Under the pieces are notes generated by a model. The model searched no databases and was not told the origin of the DNA. It saw nothing but the letters and a program-made list of their open reading frames with translations. 58,985 bases of DNA from Myxococcales bacterium (GTDB lineage Bacteria > Myxococcota > UBA727 > GCA-2721815): positions 1 through 58,985 of the forward strand of contig PBLQ01000022.1 in the NCBI GenBank assembly GCA_002721815.1. Direction: 5' to 3'. The position numbers and the translations under genes are program-made. Positions 30,954-39,356 of this stretch are shown here, in pieces. The first letter of the stretch is position 1. Each line of letters starts with the position of its first letter.

Positions 30954-31215
30954 GACCAAGCCTTTCTGTCTCAAATGAGCCATCTCTTTGTGTCATGGTT
31001 CAGTGAAAAAGACCAGTACGTCCCCCAGAGAAATATGGGTGATTTGTTTACTGAGCACTTCGACTTTTTCGTCCCATGACGTTCTTATTTTATAGATAAA
31101 TCCCCTAAAATTAAGGGAACCCTGTCGTTTTTTTGGGGATGCTCCGGCCGAAGCTTGTGTTCACCCTCTTGCTGGGGCTACCGTCTAAGGGTCCATTTTA
31201 CCCTGGGAGCGACAA

Positions 31216-32121
31216 GTGGCGAATGACGAAACATCCCGTGATTTGGTTGGTTATGGCGCTAACCCACCCCACCCACAATGGCCAAATAATGCGCGAGTGG
31301 CCGTGCAGTTTGTCATTAACTACGAAGAAGGTGGCGAGCATTGTATCTTAGATGGTGACGACCGTTCCGAATGGTTGCTCAGCGATATTATTGGTGCAGT
31401 GCCCTATGAAAATGCCCGTCACATGAACATGGAATCTTTGTATGAGTATGGTTCCCGGGCCGGTTTTTGGCGGTTGCATCGGTTGTTTCAAAAGCACCAA
31501 ATGCCGGCCACTGTTTTTGCTGTGGCATGGGCACTCAAGAAAAACCCCGAGGCGGCGCAGGCCATGGTGGATGCGGGCTGGGAGGTGGCCAGTCACGGGT
31601 TACGCTGGATCGACTACCAAAACATGTCTGAAGAAGAAGAGCGGCATCACATCGCAGAAGCTGTTCGCATTCACACCGAAGTGGTGGGCGAACGACCCTT
31701 AGGTTTGTATCAAGGAAAGCCCAGCCCCAACACCCGTAAGTTGCTCGTAGAGGAAGGCGGCTTTGCTTACGACGCTGACAGTTATGCCGACGATTTGCCC
31801 TATTGGGTACAAATGCAAAACAAGAAACATTTGGTGGTGCCCTATACCCTCGATGTGAATGACATGCGTTTTGTGACCGCGTCAGGTTTTGCCAACGGTG
31901 AACAGTTTTTCACCTACCTTAAGGATGCGTTTGACTGTTTGTATGAAGAGGGAAAAACCAGCCCTCGCATGATGTCGGTGGGACTGCATGGCCGAGTGGT
32001 AGGCCGACCCGGTCGCATTCAAGGATTAGATCGTTTCATGACCTACCTCAAAGGGCATCAAGAGGTTTGGGTGTGTCGACGAATCGATATTGCCAATCAT
32101 TGGCATGCGCATCACAGCTGA
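31216..32121 (+). CDS. puuE: Allantoinase, PuuE type (polysaccharide deacetylase fold)
   Basis: This 301-residue protein begins at GTG with GGGAG six bases upstream. It follows the PuuE pattern closely: RDLVGYGANPPHPQWP, AVQFVINYEEGGEHCILDGD, MESLYEYGSRAGFWRLH, ASHGLRWIDY, SYADDLPYW and VCRRIDIANHW. PuuE enzymes hydrolyse allantoin to allantoate in purine breakdown and use a NodB-type barrel, not the amidohydrolase fold. The usual LHCR motif near the C-terminus reads LHGR here. No other purine catabolism gene is present, but modABC lies immediately convergent; molybdenum cofactor is needed by xanthine dehydrogenase of the same pathway. Confidence 0.9.
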   Translation: MANDETSRDLVGYGANPPHPQWPNNARVAVQFVINYEEGGEHCILDGDDRSEWLLSDIIGAVPYENARHMNMESLYEYGSRAGFWRLHRLFQKHQMPATVFAVAWALKKNPEAAQAMVDAGWEVASHGLRWIDYQNMSEEEERHHIAEAVRIHTEVVGERPLGLYQGKPSPNTRKLLVEEGGFAYDADSYADDLPYWVQMQNKKHLVVPYTLDVNDMRFVTASGFANGEQFFTYLKDAFDCLYEEGKTSPRMMSVGLHGRVVGRPGRIQGLDRFMTYLKGHQEVWVCRRIDIANHWHAHHS

Positions 32122-32129
32122 GACCGACT

Positions 32130-32849
32130 TCAAATATTGAAAAATTCAGCGACGAAATCGTTGGCCGGTTCGGCTTTAACTTCTTCGATGGTGCCTTGTT
32201 GCACAATGCGGCCCGATTGCATGACATAAATGGACGCGTTGAGTGCTTGTATGTCTTTGGCATCTTGGGTGACGATCAGTGACGGGGTGGTATTGGTGAT
32301 GAGCATTTCCGACAAATACGAACGGAGCTGTCGCCTGACGGTGGCATCCAATGCCGATAAGGGTTCGTCCAGCAATAAAAAGTCTGGTTGCACCATGAGA
32401 GCGCGGGCCAATGCCACACGTTGTTTTTCCCCACCCGATAAGGCTTTGGGCCAACGGGAGGCCAAATGGTCACACTGGAGTTTTTTCAATAGGCTGAGCG
32501 CCGACTGCCTGCGTTGGTTGGAAGGGGTGTTTGGTTGTTGTGCCCGAAGCCCGAAAGACACATTGTCTAAAACATTCAAATGGGGAAAGAGCGCATAGCC
32601 TTGGGGCACGTATCCCATGCCCCGAATTTCTGGGGCCAGCCACACATCTTGTTCGCCGTCAAACAAAACGCGCTCCCCCAAGCGGATGTGTCCAGCGCTG
32701 GGTTTGTGGGCGCCCGCCAGTGCGCGCAAGACGGTGGTTTTTCCTGAGCCGTTGGGGCCAATGAGCGCGGTGGGTTTCTCGTCGCCCTGTAGGCTCACAT
32801 CTAATGAGAGCGAGCACAGTTGCATTTGGAGGACGGCTTGCCACTTCAT
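32130..32849 (-). CDS. modC: Molybdate ABC transporter ATP-binding protein
   Basis: The 239-residue ATPase has Walker A GPNGSGKT (residues 31-38), the Q-loop segment [14 protein letters not shown], the ABC signature [15 protein letters not shown], Walker [13 protein letters not shown] and a switch region. It is shorter than E. coli ModC and lacks the C-terminal MOP/TOBE molybdate-binding domain. It overlaps modB by four bases (ATGA), so the two are translationally coupled. It powers molybdate (or tungstate) import at the inner membrane. The assignment to molybdate rests on the modA-modB context. Confidence 0.9.
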   Translation of the reverse strand: MKWQAVLQMQLCSLSLDVSLQGDEKPTALIGPNGSGKTTVLRALAGAHKPSAGHIRLGERVLFDGEQDVWLAPEIRGMGYVPQGYALFPHLNVLDNVSFGLRAQQPNTPSNQRRQSALSLLKKLQCDHLASRWPKALSGGEKQRVALARALMVQPDFLLLDEPLSALDATVRRQLRSYLSEMLITNTTPSLIVTQDAKDIQALNASIYVMQSGRIVQQGTIEEVKAEPANDFVAEFFNI

Positions 32850-33676
32850 GAGGACATTCCCCCTTCGTTCTCTGCGGTGGTCTGAGGGTTCACCGCAGGG
32901 AGGAGGCGCAAACCCAAGAGCAGCACAAAGGCCACGGCGACCAATACCAATGAGATGGCCACGGCGGCACGCACATCAGATTCCATCGCGGTGTAAATGG
33001 CCAGCGGCATGGTTTGGGTGGTTTCAGAGAGGTTACCTGCGAAAAGAAGGGTGGCCCCAAATTCACCCAAAGCGCGCGCCCAGGACAAGGCGGCGCCGCT
33101 GATCATGCCGGGAAGGGCCAAGGGCAACGCCACCTGTAAGAACGCGCCGGCAGGCTTTTGGCCCAAGGTGCGGGCCACCCACAAAAAGTCGGGGTTCACC
33201 CGCCGAAAAGCAGTGGTGGCAGACTGAATATAAAAGGGAGCAGCCACCACCACTTGGGCCAAAATGACCGCAGAGGTGGAAAAGGGAATTTGAATGCCAA
33301 GGCTCTGAAAGATGTCGCCCAAAAGCCCCTGTCGGCCAAAGGTTTGCAAGAGGGCAATCCCCAGAACCGCGGGGGGAATCACGATGGGCAAATCCACCAA
33401 CAGCGTAACCACTTTTCTTTGGTGCGGGGTGGCCGTGGCCATCCACCAAGCCAACGGAGTGCCAGCTAAAACAATAACCAACAAACTCACAAAACTGGTT
33501 TTTGCGCTAAGCCAAAGCGCCGGCATAAAAATGGGGTTTTGCATGCCCGTCCAAATATCACTGGGTGACGCAGATCCCATGAGTGCCACCAAGGGCACCA
33601 GCAGTAGCAGCAGCATGGGGCAGGCCCAAAGAGCCAAAGGCAAGGGCCCAAAGTGTTGGCGATGCGTTTGGCCCAT
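32846..33676 (-). CDS. modB: Molybdate ABC transporter permease
   Basis: The 276-residue membrane protein has six or so hydrophobic segments and the permease EAA-type loop ([23 protein letters not shown]) characteristic of ModB/CysT-type transporters. The [21 protein letters not shown] segment is also typical of ModB. It forms the inner-membrane channel with ModC and receives molybdate from ModA. Its start overlaps the modA stop by one base and its stop overlaps the modC start by four bases. Sulfate transport is the main alternative, made less likely by the neighbouring ModA. Confidence 0.92.
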   Translation of the reverse strand: MGQTHRQHFGPLPLALWACPMLLLLLVPLVALMGSASPSDIWTGMQNPIFMPALWLSAKTSFVSLLVIVLAGTPLAWWMATATPHQRKVVTLLVDLPIVIPPAVLGIALLQTFGRQGLLGDIFQSLGIQIPFSTSAVILAQVVVAAPFYIQSATTAFRRVNPDFLWVARTLGQKPAGAFLQVALPLALPGMISGAALSWARALGEFGATLLFAGNLSETTQTMPLAIYTAMESDVRAAVAISLVLVAVAFVLLLGLRLLPAVNPQTTAENEGGMSS

Positions 33677-34476
33677 CAGTTCACCGAAAACCCGTGTCGA
33701 ACCAAAATATCTTTTCCATCCTCAGAAAAAACAAATTGTTGCCAAGCAGCGGCTTGTTGTTGTTGTTGAGAACCGATCACGTTGGCCATGAGGTAATCGG
33801 CGCGGACATTCAACCCGGGTGGCACCGCAATGCGCCGTACTCTTTTCGAGGCAAAGGCGTCGGTGAGGTAAACCAAGGCTGCATCGGCTTCACCCATTTC
33901 AACTTTGGCCCGAACCAGCCGTGCATTGCTTTCCTGAGAGACAACGCGCTTCATGACTTTTTGCTCAAAATCCTTTCCATAGAATCGGTTGGCATGGGCC
34001 AAAGCCTGACGTGCATAAATGCCTACGGGGACTTGCTCTGTCCCAATAATGATCTTTGAAGCTTTGGCCAAGTCTTCAAAACTGAGAACCTGGCTGGGGT
34101 TGTCCAAGGGGGTGATGATGGCCAGTTTGTTTTGGGCGAAGGCTTGACTGGCCCCAACGCGCTTGGCTTCCATGAGTGCATTCAGATGTGCCAAGTTGGC
34201 AGAGGCAAACACATCAGCGGGCGCACCTTGCTCGATTTGTAGGCGCAACACTTGGCTGCCCGCGAAGGCCAGTTGGATGCGAATGTTTGGATGGGCTTTT
34301 TCGAAGGCGGTTTTCATTTCCCCGAAGGCTTCGGTGAGCGATGCCGCCGCAAATATTTTGAGGGCGTTAGAGGCGTCCTTGCTGGGCAGGCAACCGTGCA
34401 AAAGCAGAAGGCCGATGCACATCCAGCCGGCCAAAATGGGGCTGCGAATCGAGTTGGGGCGTGCCGCCTGTGACAT
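33676..34476 (-). CDS. modA: Molybdate ABC transporter substrate-binding lipoprotein
   Basis: The start at 34476 is chosen because AGGAGA lies five bases upstream and because it yields a lipoprotein signal (lipobox LLHGC); the frame opens earlier at 34614. The 266-residue product begins its mature domain with [16 protein letters not shown], the ModA hallmark that holds the oxyanion, and continues with [23 protein letters not shown] and [16 protein letters not shown]. As a lipid-anchored binding protein it captures molybdate in the periplasm. It is first in modABC. No ModE gene or obvious ModE site is present. Confidence 0.93.
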   Translation of the reverse strand: MSQAARPNSIRSPILAGWMCIGLLLLHGCLPSKDASNALKIFAAASLTEAFGEMKTAFEKAHPNIRIQLAFAGSQVLRLQIEQGAPADVFASANLAHLNALMEAKRVGASQAFAQNKLAIITPLDNPSQVLSFEDLAKASKIIIGTEQVPVGIYARQALAHANRFYGKDFEQKVMKRVVSQESNARLVRAKVEMGEADAALVYLTDAFASKRVRRIAVPPGLNVRADYLMANVIGSQQQQQAAAWQQFVFSEDGKDILVRHGFSVN

Positions 34477-34547
34477 GAGATCTCCTGGGTGAGTTCTTTG
34501 ATTAGTATGGTAGGCCGGTGATGTAAATTTGTCTGGGCCACCACGAA

Positions 34548-35105
34548 CTATGGTGCACTGAATGGCCTTTCTTCCACAATTTGAAAGAGTTGGGATTGGC
34601 GGTCCTCGTGCCATGTGTACAGCGCCACCCGGTTAAGCTGAACTTGTGCTGAAACGGTATTTGACTGGTTCATCCACGTTTCGCCCAATCTTTTGGCGTC
34701 TTTTCTGGTCTTTCGTTTGGGACGGGCCACGGTGATGTGGGGCAGGGGTGGGCGTTCATCCAACCGTATTTGGAGTGCATCGCCGATGGCAGAACGCCAT
34801 TGCCCCATGATTTGGGCAGTGGTTTCGTGGCCTTGAGCGAGGGTGAGGGCATAGGCAGAAGGGTGTCGAGGATGGCCCATGGCTCGCAAAGGTCCCAACT
34901 GAATCTCAATGGGTGGATGGTTTTGGGCGACTAAAACATCCCAAGCGGTGTGGGCCTGTTCGGGACCGCATGCGCCCAAAAAGGCAATGGTGATGTGAAG
35001 GTCTGCGGGGTGAAATACACGAAAGCCTTCGGGCGTGTTTTGGGTAACGGCGGGGAGCCAATCCCCGGGCGTGACGGGGAATGCCACGAACCAATTCGGT
35101 TGCAT
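34548..35105 (-). CDS. thpR: RNA 2',3'-cyclic phosphodiesterase (2H/LigT family)
   Basis: The ATG at 35105 has GGAGG a few bases upstream; the frame extends further upstream without support. The 185-residue protein has the two HxT motifs of the 2H phosphoesterase family: LHIT (His37-Thr39) and PHIT (His123-Thr125). Family members hydrolyse 2',3'-cyclic phosphates at RNA ends and were first described as RNA ligases (LigT). The cellular substrate is unknown. Lys/Arg-rich sequence after the second motif (RPKRKTRKDAKR) could bind RNA. It precedes modA on the same strand with a 71-base gap. Confidence 0.88.
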   Translation of the reverse strand: MQPNWFVAFPVTPGDWLPAVTQNTPEGFRVFHPADLHITIAFLGACGPEQAHTAWDVLVAQNHPPIEIQLGPLRAMGHPRHPSAYALTLAQGHETTAQIMGQWRSAIGDALQIRLDERPPLPHITVARPKRKTRKDAKRLGETWMNQSNTVSAQVQLNRVALYTWHEDRQSQLFQIVEERPFSAP

Positions 35106-35221
35106 GAAACCTCCTTCGCGGAGCTTATACGAAAATGGTTCGGCTGCCAAAGTATCCTCGGAGGCTTTCACCATCCCTAGCGATGGTTTAGGTAAGGATG
35201 TTCGATTCGGAGGATGCGATC

Positions 35222-35596
35222 ATGAAAGTCTATTTGTGGATCTGTGTTTTCATTAATGCGGGAATTGGTGTGGGGTGTTGGCTGGACCCCTTGGGCGTTT
35301 TGGGGCCCACCGGCATTTCCGTTTTAGACCCCAATGGTTTGGTCGAATTACGGGCCATGTACGGTGGTTTAGAGGTTGGCTTGGCTTTATTTTTGGCATG
35401 GTGTGCCATGGATGACCGCCGTTTTCGCACCGGTGTGATGGCCATGACTTTGATGCTCGTGGGATTGTCTTTAAGTCGTTTGGCCACTTGGTTGGTGTTC
35501 ATGCCTGAAGGACAACTTCATCCCTTTTTGATCGTCATTGAGTTGGGTGGTGCCATCACTGGAGGCATGTTGTTGTGGCGCACGCGCTCAATTTAG
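35222..35596 (+). CDS. DUF4345-like small membrane protein
   Basis: The 124-residue product, starting at the ATG with GGAGG nine bases upstream, has four hydrophobic segments. The layout (N-terminal helix; LDPNGLVELRAMYGGLEVGLALFL; a third helix after DDRRFRTGV; a fourth before RTRSI) matches the DUF4345 family of bacterial inner-membrane proteins of unknown function. The central ELRAMYGG(L/V)E segment is the family mark. It is divergent from thpR. A hairpin ACCATC/GATGGT lies in the spacer without a T-run. Confidence 0.8.
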   Translation: MKVYLWICVFINAGIGVGCWLDPLGVLGPTGISVLDPNGLVELRAMYGGLEVGLALFLAWCAMDDRRFRTGVMAMTLMLVGLSLSRLATWLVFMPEGQLHPFLIVIELGGAITGGMLLWRTRSI

Positions 35597-35685
35597 GTTT
35601 TTTTTGATAATTCTGATCCAGCGGTTTATGGTCGCTCCACGCAGTCGGTTTCATTAAATAATTGTAGCCCACCCAAGGAAAAGCC

Positions 35686-35994
35686 ATGGCCCATCAGCCC
35701 AAATACAGCATTGGTGACATCGTACACCATGAACGGTTTGATTACCGTGGGGTGATTTATGATGTGGACCTTTGTTTCGAGGGAACGGATGCTTGGTACG
35801 AGCAAGAGGCCACCAGCCATCCGCCTAAAGATGAACCGTGGTACCACGTGATGGTGGACGGCTCGGTTCAAACCACTTACGTGGCGGAGCGCAACTTGAA
35901 ATTGCATTTTGACGGTTCACCGGTGAATCATCCCTTTATCACGCAACATTTCGATCATCACAAAGATGGTCGATATGGTCGTGTATTACATTAG
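35686..35994 (+). CDS. hspQ: HspQ-family heat shock protein / hemimethylated-DNA-binding domain protein
   Basis: AAGGAA lies six bases before the ATG. The 102-residue protein matches HspQ/YccV: KYSIGDIVHHERFDYRGVIYDVD at the N-terminus, then EPWYHVMVDGS and TTYVAERNL, followed by a His-rich tail (HHKDGRYGRVLH). HspQ in E. coli modulates Lon protease specificity and was first described as a hemimethylated DNA-binding protein. The product is expected to be cytoplasmic. It stands alone between unrelated genes. A heat-shock promoter was not found. Confidence 0.88.
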   Translation: MAHQPKYSIGDIVHHERFDYRGVIYDVDLCFEGTDAWYEQEATSHPPKDEPWYHVMVDGSVQTTYVAERNLKLHFDGSPVNHPFITQHFDHHKDGRYGRVLH

Positions 35995-36099
35995 CCCCGC
36001 TGAGCCACTATGACCGGGACATACACTCTAAAAAGTATTTGTGCTGACGGTGAAGACTTCACAAAGTCAGGTCGTAGAAAAGCCCCTCGGGGAAACTTG

Positions 36100-36387
36100 A
36101 TGCGATGGGTGGTTTTAATGCTGGTAGGACTTTCTGCTTGTTTTGGGGGTGAAGAGCCCGAGCCTGCGATGATTCCCGCAGATGCAGGACAAGCCCCGTC
36201 TATTTGCATGGCCTGGTACCACGAGTGTAACTGCAGTTACGTATGTACAGATGAAACCGCGTACAACGCGCGCCTCCAAAACGGTGAGGGAAATTGCGAC
36301 GTCCAGTGTGAAGATGCCAGCGAAGAAAATGTACCCACAGACCCATGCGAAGAAATAGATGGCATTTGTCAGTGGGTGACGGATTAA
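36100..36387 (+). CDS. Small Cys-rich lipoprotein
   Basis: The ATG at 36100 begins a lipoprotein signal peptide (MRWVVLMLVGLSAC); an upstream ATG at 36010 in the same frame would hide it. The 95-residue product contains a DAG motif and about ten Cys in the mature part (ICMAWYHECNCSYVC, CDVQCED, DPCEEIDGIC), so it is probably a disulfide-rich periplasmic or surface protein. Function unknown. GGGGA lies upstream of the start. The SDR gene follows 17 bases after its stop, but the products look unrelated. Confidence 0.7.
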   Translation: MRWVVLMLVGLSACFGGEEPEPAMIPADAGQAPSICMAWYHECNCSYVCTDETAYNARLQNGEGNCDVQCEDASEENVPTDPCEEIDGICQWVTD

Positions 36388-36404
36388 CTTTCAAGAGGCA
36401 TGAC

Positions 36405-37163
36405 ATGACAGATTTAACGCGATGGCAAGGCAAAGTGGCATTGGTGACCGGCGCTTCTTCGGGAATTGGGGCTGCAACCTTACAGCGCTTGTTTGATGAA
36501 GGCCTGTTTGTGGTGGGCGCAGCCCGTCGACAAGAACGCATCGCAGCGCTTCTCAAAGATAAAGATCCGGAAGGCAAACAACATATGGCTTTGGGGGTGG
36601 ACCTTCGCGATGTGAACGACATTCAGAAAATGTTTGAGACCGTTCGGCAACAAATGGGCGGGATTGATGTGTTAATCAATTGCGCCGGCTTAGGTCACGA
36701 TGCCCCTTTGTTATCGGGTGATGCCGAGCATTGGCGCGAAATGCTCGATGTGAATGTGTTGGCCTTATGTATTTGCACCCAAGAAGGCATCAAAGACATG
36801 CGGGAGCGTGGGGACAAGGGGCATGTCATTCACGTGTCCTCGATGTCGGGCCATCGGGTGCCGGGTTCCAGCGGTGTGTATTCAGCCACTAAATTTGCGG
36901 TGCGATCTCTTACCGAAGGGTTGCGCAATGAACTGCGCGCCGCCAACAGTCACATTCGCATCAGTGCCATTAGCCCGGCCTATGTGGAAACAGATTTTGT
37001 GTCGCACTACCATCGCTCTGAAGAGAAGGCCCAAGAGATTTTTGCCCGGTTTGAAGTGCTACAGCCCGAAGACATCGCTGACGCCATCGTTTACATGTTG
37101 TCTTGCCCACCCCACGTGCAGGTGCACGATTTACTGGTCCGGGCCACCGAGCAAACCTCTTAG
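36405..37163 (+). CDS. Short-chain dehydrogenase/reductase
   Basis: The ATG at 36405 has AGAGG seven bases upstream. The 252-residue protein has the NAD(P)-binding TGASSGIG (residues 15-22), an Arg pair after strand 2 (AARRQER) that favours NADP, NCAG, a catalytic Ser in VSSMSGH and YSATK. It resembles YdfG-type oxidoreductases for small hydroxy acids or serine, but SDR substrates cannot be read from sequence. It is the first gene of the region with GT2, phosphorylase-like, SDR and radical SAM genes, though a 41-base gap separates it from the coupled set. Confidence 0.9.
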   Translation: MTDLTRWQGKVALVTGASSGIGAATLQRLFDEGLFVVGAARRQERIAALLKDKDPEGKQHMALGVDLRDVNDIQKMFETVRQQMGGIDVLINCAGLGHDAPLLSGDAEHWREMLDVNVLALCICTQEGIKDMRERGDKGHVIHVSSMSGHRVPGSSGVYSATKFAVRSLTEGLRNELRAANSHIRISAISPAYVETDFVSHYHRSEEKAQEIFARFEVLQPEDIADAIVYMLSCPPHVQVHDLLVRATEQTS

Positions 37164-37204
37164 AACCCTATTGCTACCCTTTTTCAGTGGGTTACACCTT
37201 TCTT

Positions 37205-38032
37205 ATGGGTTTGCAGATCAGTGTGATAATTCCAACTTTTAATCGGCGCGAGGCGTTGGGCAGGGCTTTAAGCTCTATCCAATCGCAGACGGTGGCGGTG
37301 CACGAGACCATCGTGGTGGATGACGGTTCCAATGATGGCACGGCCGCCATGGTCGCCGAACGATTCCCCAAAATTAAAATCATCGTCCAGGAAAACCAGG
37401 GCGTGAGCGCCGCTCGCAACACAGGCATTCAAGCAGCCACCGGCGAATGGATCGCCTTACTCGATTCCGATGATGAGTGGTTGCCGCAAAAGTTAGAACG
37501 ACAAATCGACGCAATTGAGCAAGCCCCACAGATGCGTTTGTGTCACACGGACGAGATTTGGATTCGCAATGGCGTGCGCGTGAACCAAATGAAAAAGCAC
37601 GAAAAGCGTGGCGGGCATATTTTTGAACATTGCTTGCCTTTGTGTTGCATGTCACCGTCTTCTGCCTTGATTCGTTGCGACGTGTTTGATGAACTGGGCC
37701 TTTTTGACGAGGGGCTACCAGCCTGTGAGGATTATGATTTTTGGTTGCGTTTTTGTGCCAAGTACCCGGTGCTTTATGTGGATGAGCCGTTGCTAAAAAA
37801 ATACGGTGGTCACGAAGACCAACTGTCTCGCAAATATTGGGGCATGGACCGATTCCGTATTCGGGCTTTAGAAAAAGCATTGGCCAGTGGTGCGTTGAGC
37901 GAAACTCAAAAGGATTTGGCTGCTGGCATGTTGCACACCAAAGCCAGAATTTATGCACAAGGGGCTCGTAAAAGAGGGCGATTGGAAGAAGCGACCCAAT
38001 ACGAGCAAAAAATGGGGGAGGCCGTTCGATGA
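37205..38032 (+). CDS. Glycosyltransferase family 2
   Basis: The 275-residue product opens with ISVIIPTFNRREALGRAL, has VDDGSNDGT, NTGIQAATGEWIALLDSDDEW (the metal/nucleotide DxD region) and a C-terminal ED-containing segment (CEDYDFWLRF). This is a soluble GT-A fold transferase without membrane segments. The ATG at 37205 is used; no strong ribosome binding site is visible. Its stop overlaps the next start by four bases (ATGA at 38029), so it is coupled to the phosphorylase-like gene. Acceptor and donor are unknown. Confidence 0.88.
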   Translation: MGLQISVIIPTFNRREALGRALSSIQSQTVAVHETIVVDDGSNDGTAAMVAERFPKIKIIVQENQGVSAARNTGIQAATGEWIALLDSDDEWLPQKLERQIDAIEQAPQMRLCHTDEIWIRNGVRVNQMKKHEKRGGHIFEHCLPLCCMSPSSALIRCDVFDELGLFDEGLPACEDYDFWLRFCAKYPVLYVDEPLLKKYGGHEDQLSRKYWGMDRFRIRALEKALASGALSETQKDLAAGMLHTKARIYAQGARKRGRLEEATQYEQKMGEAVR

Positions 38033-38637
38033 AAAACCGAGTGAATGTGGTCATGGCGTTATTGCCCGAAGCCCAGCCGTTGATCGAGGCGTGGGGCTTA
38101 AAACCTGTTCTCACGGATGGGCCGTACCGATGCTTTGAGAATGATGAGGTGGTGCTGATCGTGAGTGGTTTGGGCGCCGATTTGGCCGCTGCCGCTTGTG
38201 GCTATCTGTACGGGGCGGTGGCGCAAAGGCCGGCCGGTTGGCTCAATGTGGGCATTGGGGGGCATGGACATTTGCCCCTGGGAAGCCTGCGAATGGCCGA
38301 TACGGTGGTAGATTTGCGGGGTGCCATTGAATTCCCCATGCGTTTGGGTGGCCTTCCTGAGCTACAAACATCTAAAATTACTGCCTATTTTAAGGCAGAG
38401 CCCCGTTACCCGGAAGGAACCATTTGCGATATGGAGTCGGCAGGCTTTGTGGCCGCTTGCCGCCGGCTTACCGGACCAGAGGGCATTGCGGTCTTAAAAG
38501 TGGTGTCCGATAATGCCGAACACCCAGCAGAGGACATCACGCCAAAACTGGCGTTTGACCTACTCAACGAAAAAGCGACGGAGATTCGATCGGTGGTAAC
38601 GGCTCTTTTACAGATGAATGCGACGGTTAAAGCATGA
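38029..38637 (+). CDS. Nucleoside phosphorylase/nucleosidase-like protein (MTAN/PNP superfamily)
   Basis: The 202-residue protein shows the superfamily order: N-terminal VVMALLPEAQPL, the Gly-rich VSGLGADLAAAACGYLYG, the NVGIGGHGHLPLG loop, and the substrate-binding CDMESAGFVAAC and VVSDNAEH (the Asp normally assists base cleavage). It is slightly shorter than usual MTAN enzymes. It resembles the phosphorylase-like HpnG group (adenosylhopane processing) in general form, but no hopanoid gene is near. It is coupled by ATGA overlaps to a GT2 upstream and an SDR downstream. The role is probably removal of a base or sugar in the cluster's pathway; this is inference. Confidence 0.78.
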   Translation: MKNRVNVVMALLPEAQPLIEAWGLKPVLTDGPYRCFENDEVVLIVSGLGADLAAAACGYLYGAVAQRPAGWLNVGIGGHGHLPLGSLRMADTVVDLRGAIEFPMRLGGLPELQTSKITAYFKAEPRYPEGTICDMESAGFVAACRRLTGPEGIAVLKVVSDNAEHPAEDITPKLAFDLLNEKATEIRSVVTALLQMNATVKA

Positions 38638-39356
38638 GCCAGCAGCGGTGCATTTTGATGACCGGTGCATCCAGTGGCATTGGCAAGTCCATTTGTGACC
38701 AATTGCTTCAGGGCGGCCACCAGGTCATTGGTTTGAGTCGGCATCCTGTACGCCAAGAGCCCCACGAAAACCACACCCCGGTCTCCTTTGATTTGCGTAA
38801 CCTGGCCGAATTGCCGGCCACCCTCAAAACCATTTTAGAGCAACACCCTCAGGTGGACGGTGTGATTTCAAATGCCGGTACACCGGCCATGGGTGGTTTA
38901 GAGCAATGGTCAGCCACCGCGCTCAACGATGCCATTCAAATGAACCTCACCAGTCACATGGCTTTGGCGCGGTACGTGATGCCCCATCTTCGGCAAAAAA
39001 ACACCAGTGATTTAATTTTTATGGCCTCAGAAGCCAGTCACGCCACCAGTAAGAATGGTGCCGTGTATTGCGCGGCGAAATTTGGTCTGAGGGGCTTTGC
39101 CCAAGTGTTGCGACAAGAAGGGGCGAGCAGCGGGGTTCGCGTTTCCACGGTGATGCCTGGGTTCGTGCGTACCCCGTTCTTTGATGATTTAAATTTTGAG
39201 CCTGGTGAAGAACGCGACAATGCCATCACACCTGAGAGCATTGCGGAAACGGTGTGTCACATCCTCTCTGCACCTGCGAATGTGGTATTTGACGAGGTTC
39301 GCGTATCTCCCCTCAAAAAAGTGTTGGTGCGTAAGAAACCGTCGGGGGATGCATGA
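38634..39356 (+). CDS. Short-chain dehydrogenase/reductase
   Basis: The 240-residue protein has TGASSGIGKS near residue 10, SRHP after strand 2, SNAG, a catalytic-type SEASH segment and YCAAK. It begins at an ATG overlapping the phosphorylase-like gene by four bases and its own stop overlaps the radical SAM gene by four bases. This is a second SDR in the same cluster and is only distantly like the one at 36405, so both may act on different steps. Substrate unknown; NADP preference is suggested by the Arg after strand 2. Confidence 0.88.
   Translation: MSQQRCILMTGASSGIGKSICDQLLQGGHQVIGLSRHPVRQEPHENHTPVSFDLRNLAELPATLKTILEQHPQVDGVISNAGTPAMGGLEQWSATALNDAIQMNLTSHMALARYVMPHLRQKNTSDLIFMASEASHATSKNGAVYCAAKFGLRGFAQVLRQEGASSGVRVSTVMPGFVRTPFFDDLNFEPGEERDNAITPESIAETVCHILSAPANVVFDEVRVSPLKKVLVRKKPSGDA

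Noticed and set aside
37380-38114. 244-residue minus-strand ORF over the GT2 and phosphorylase-like genes
   Set aside because: Spans two well-supported coupled genes on the other strand and resembles no protein.
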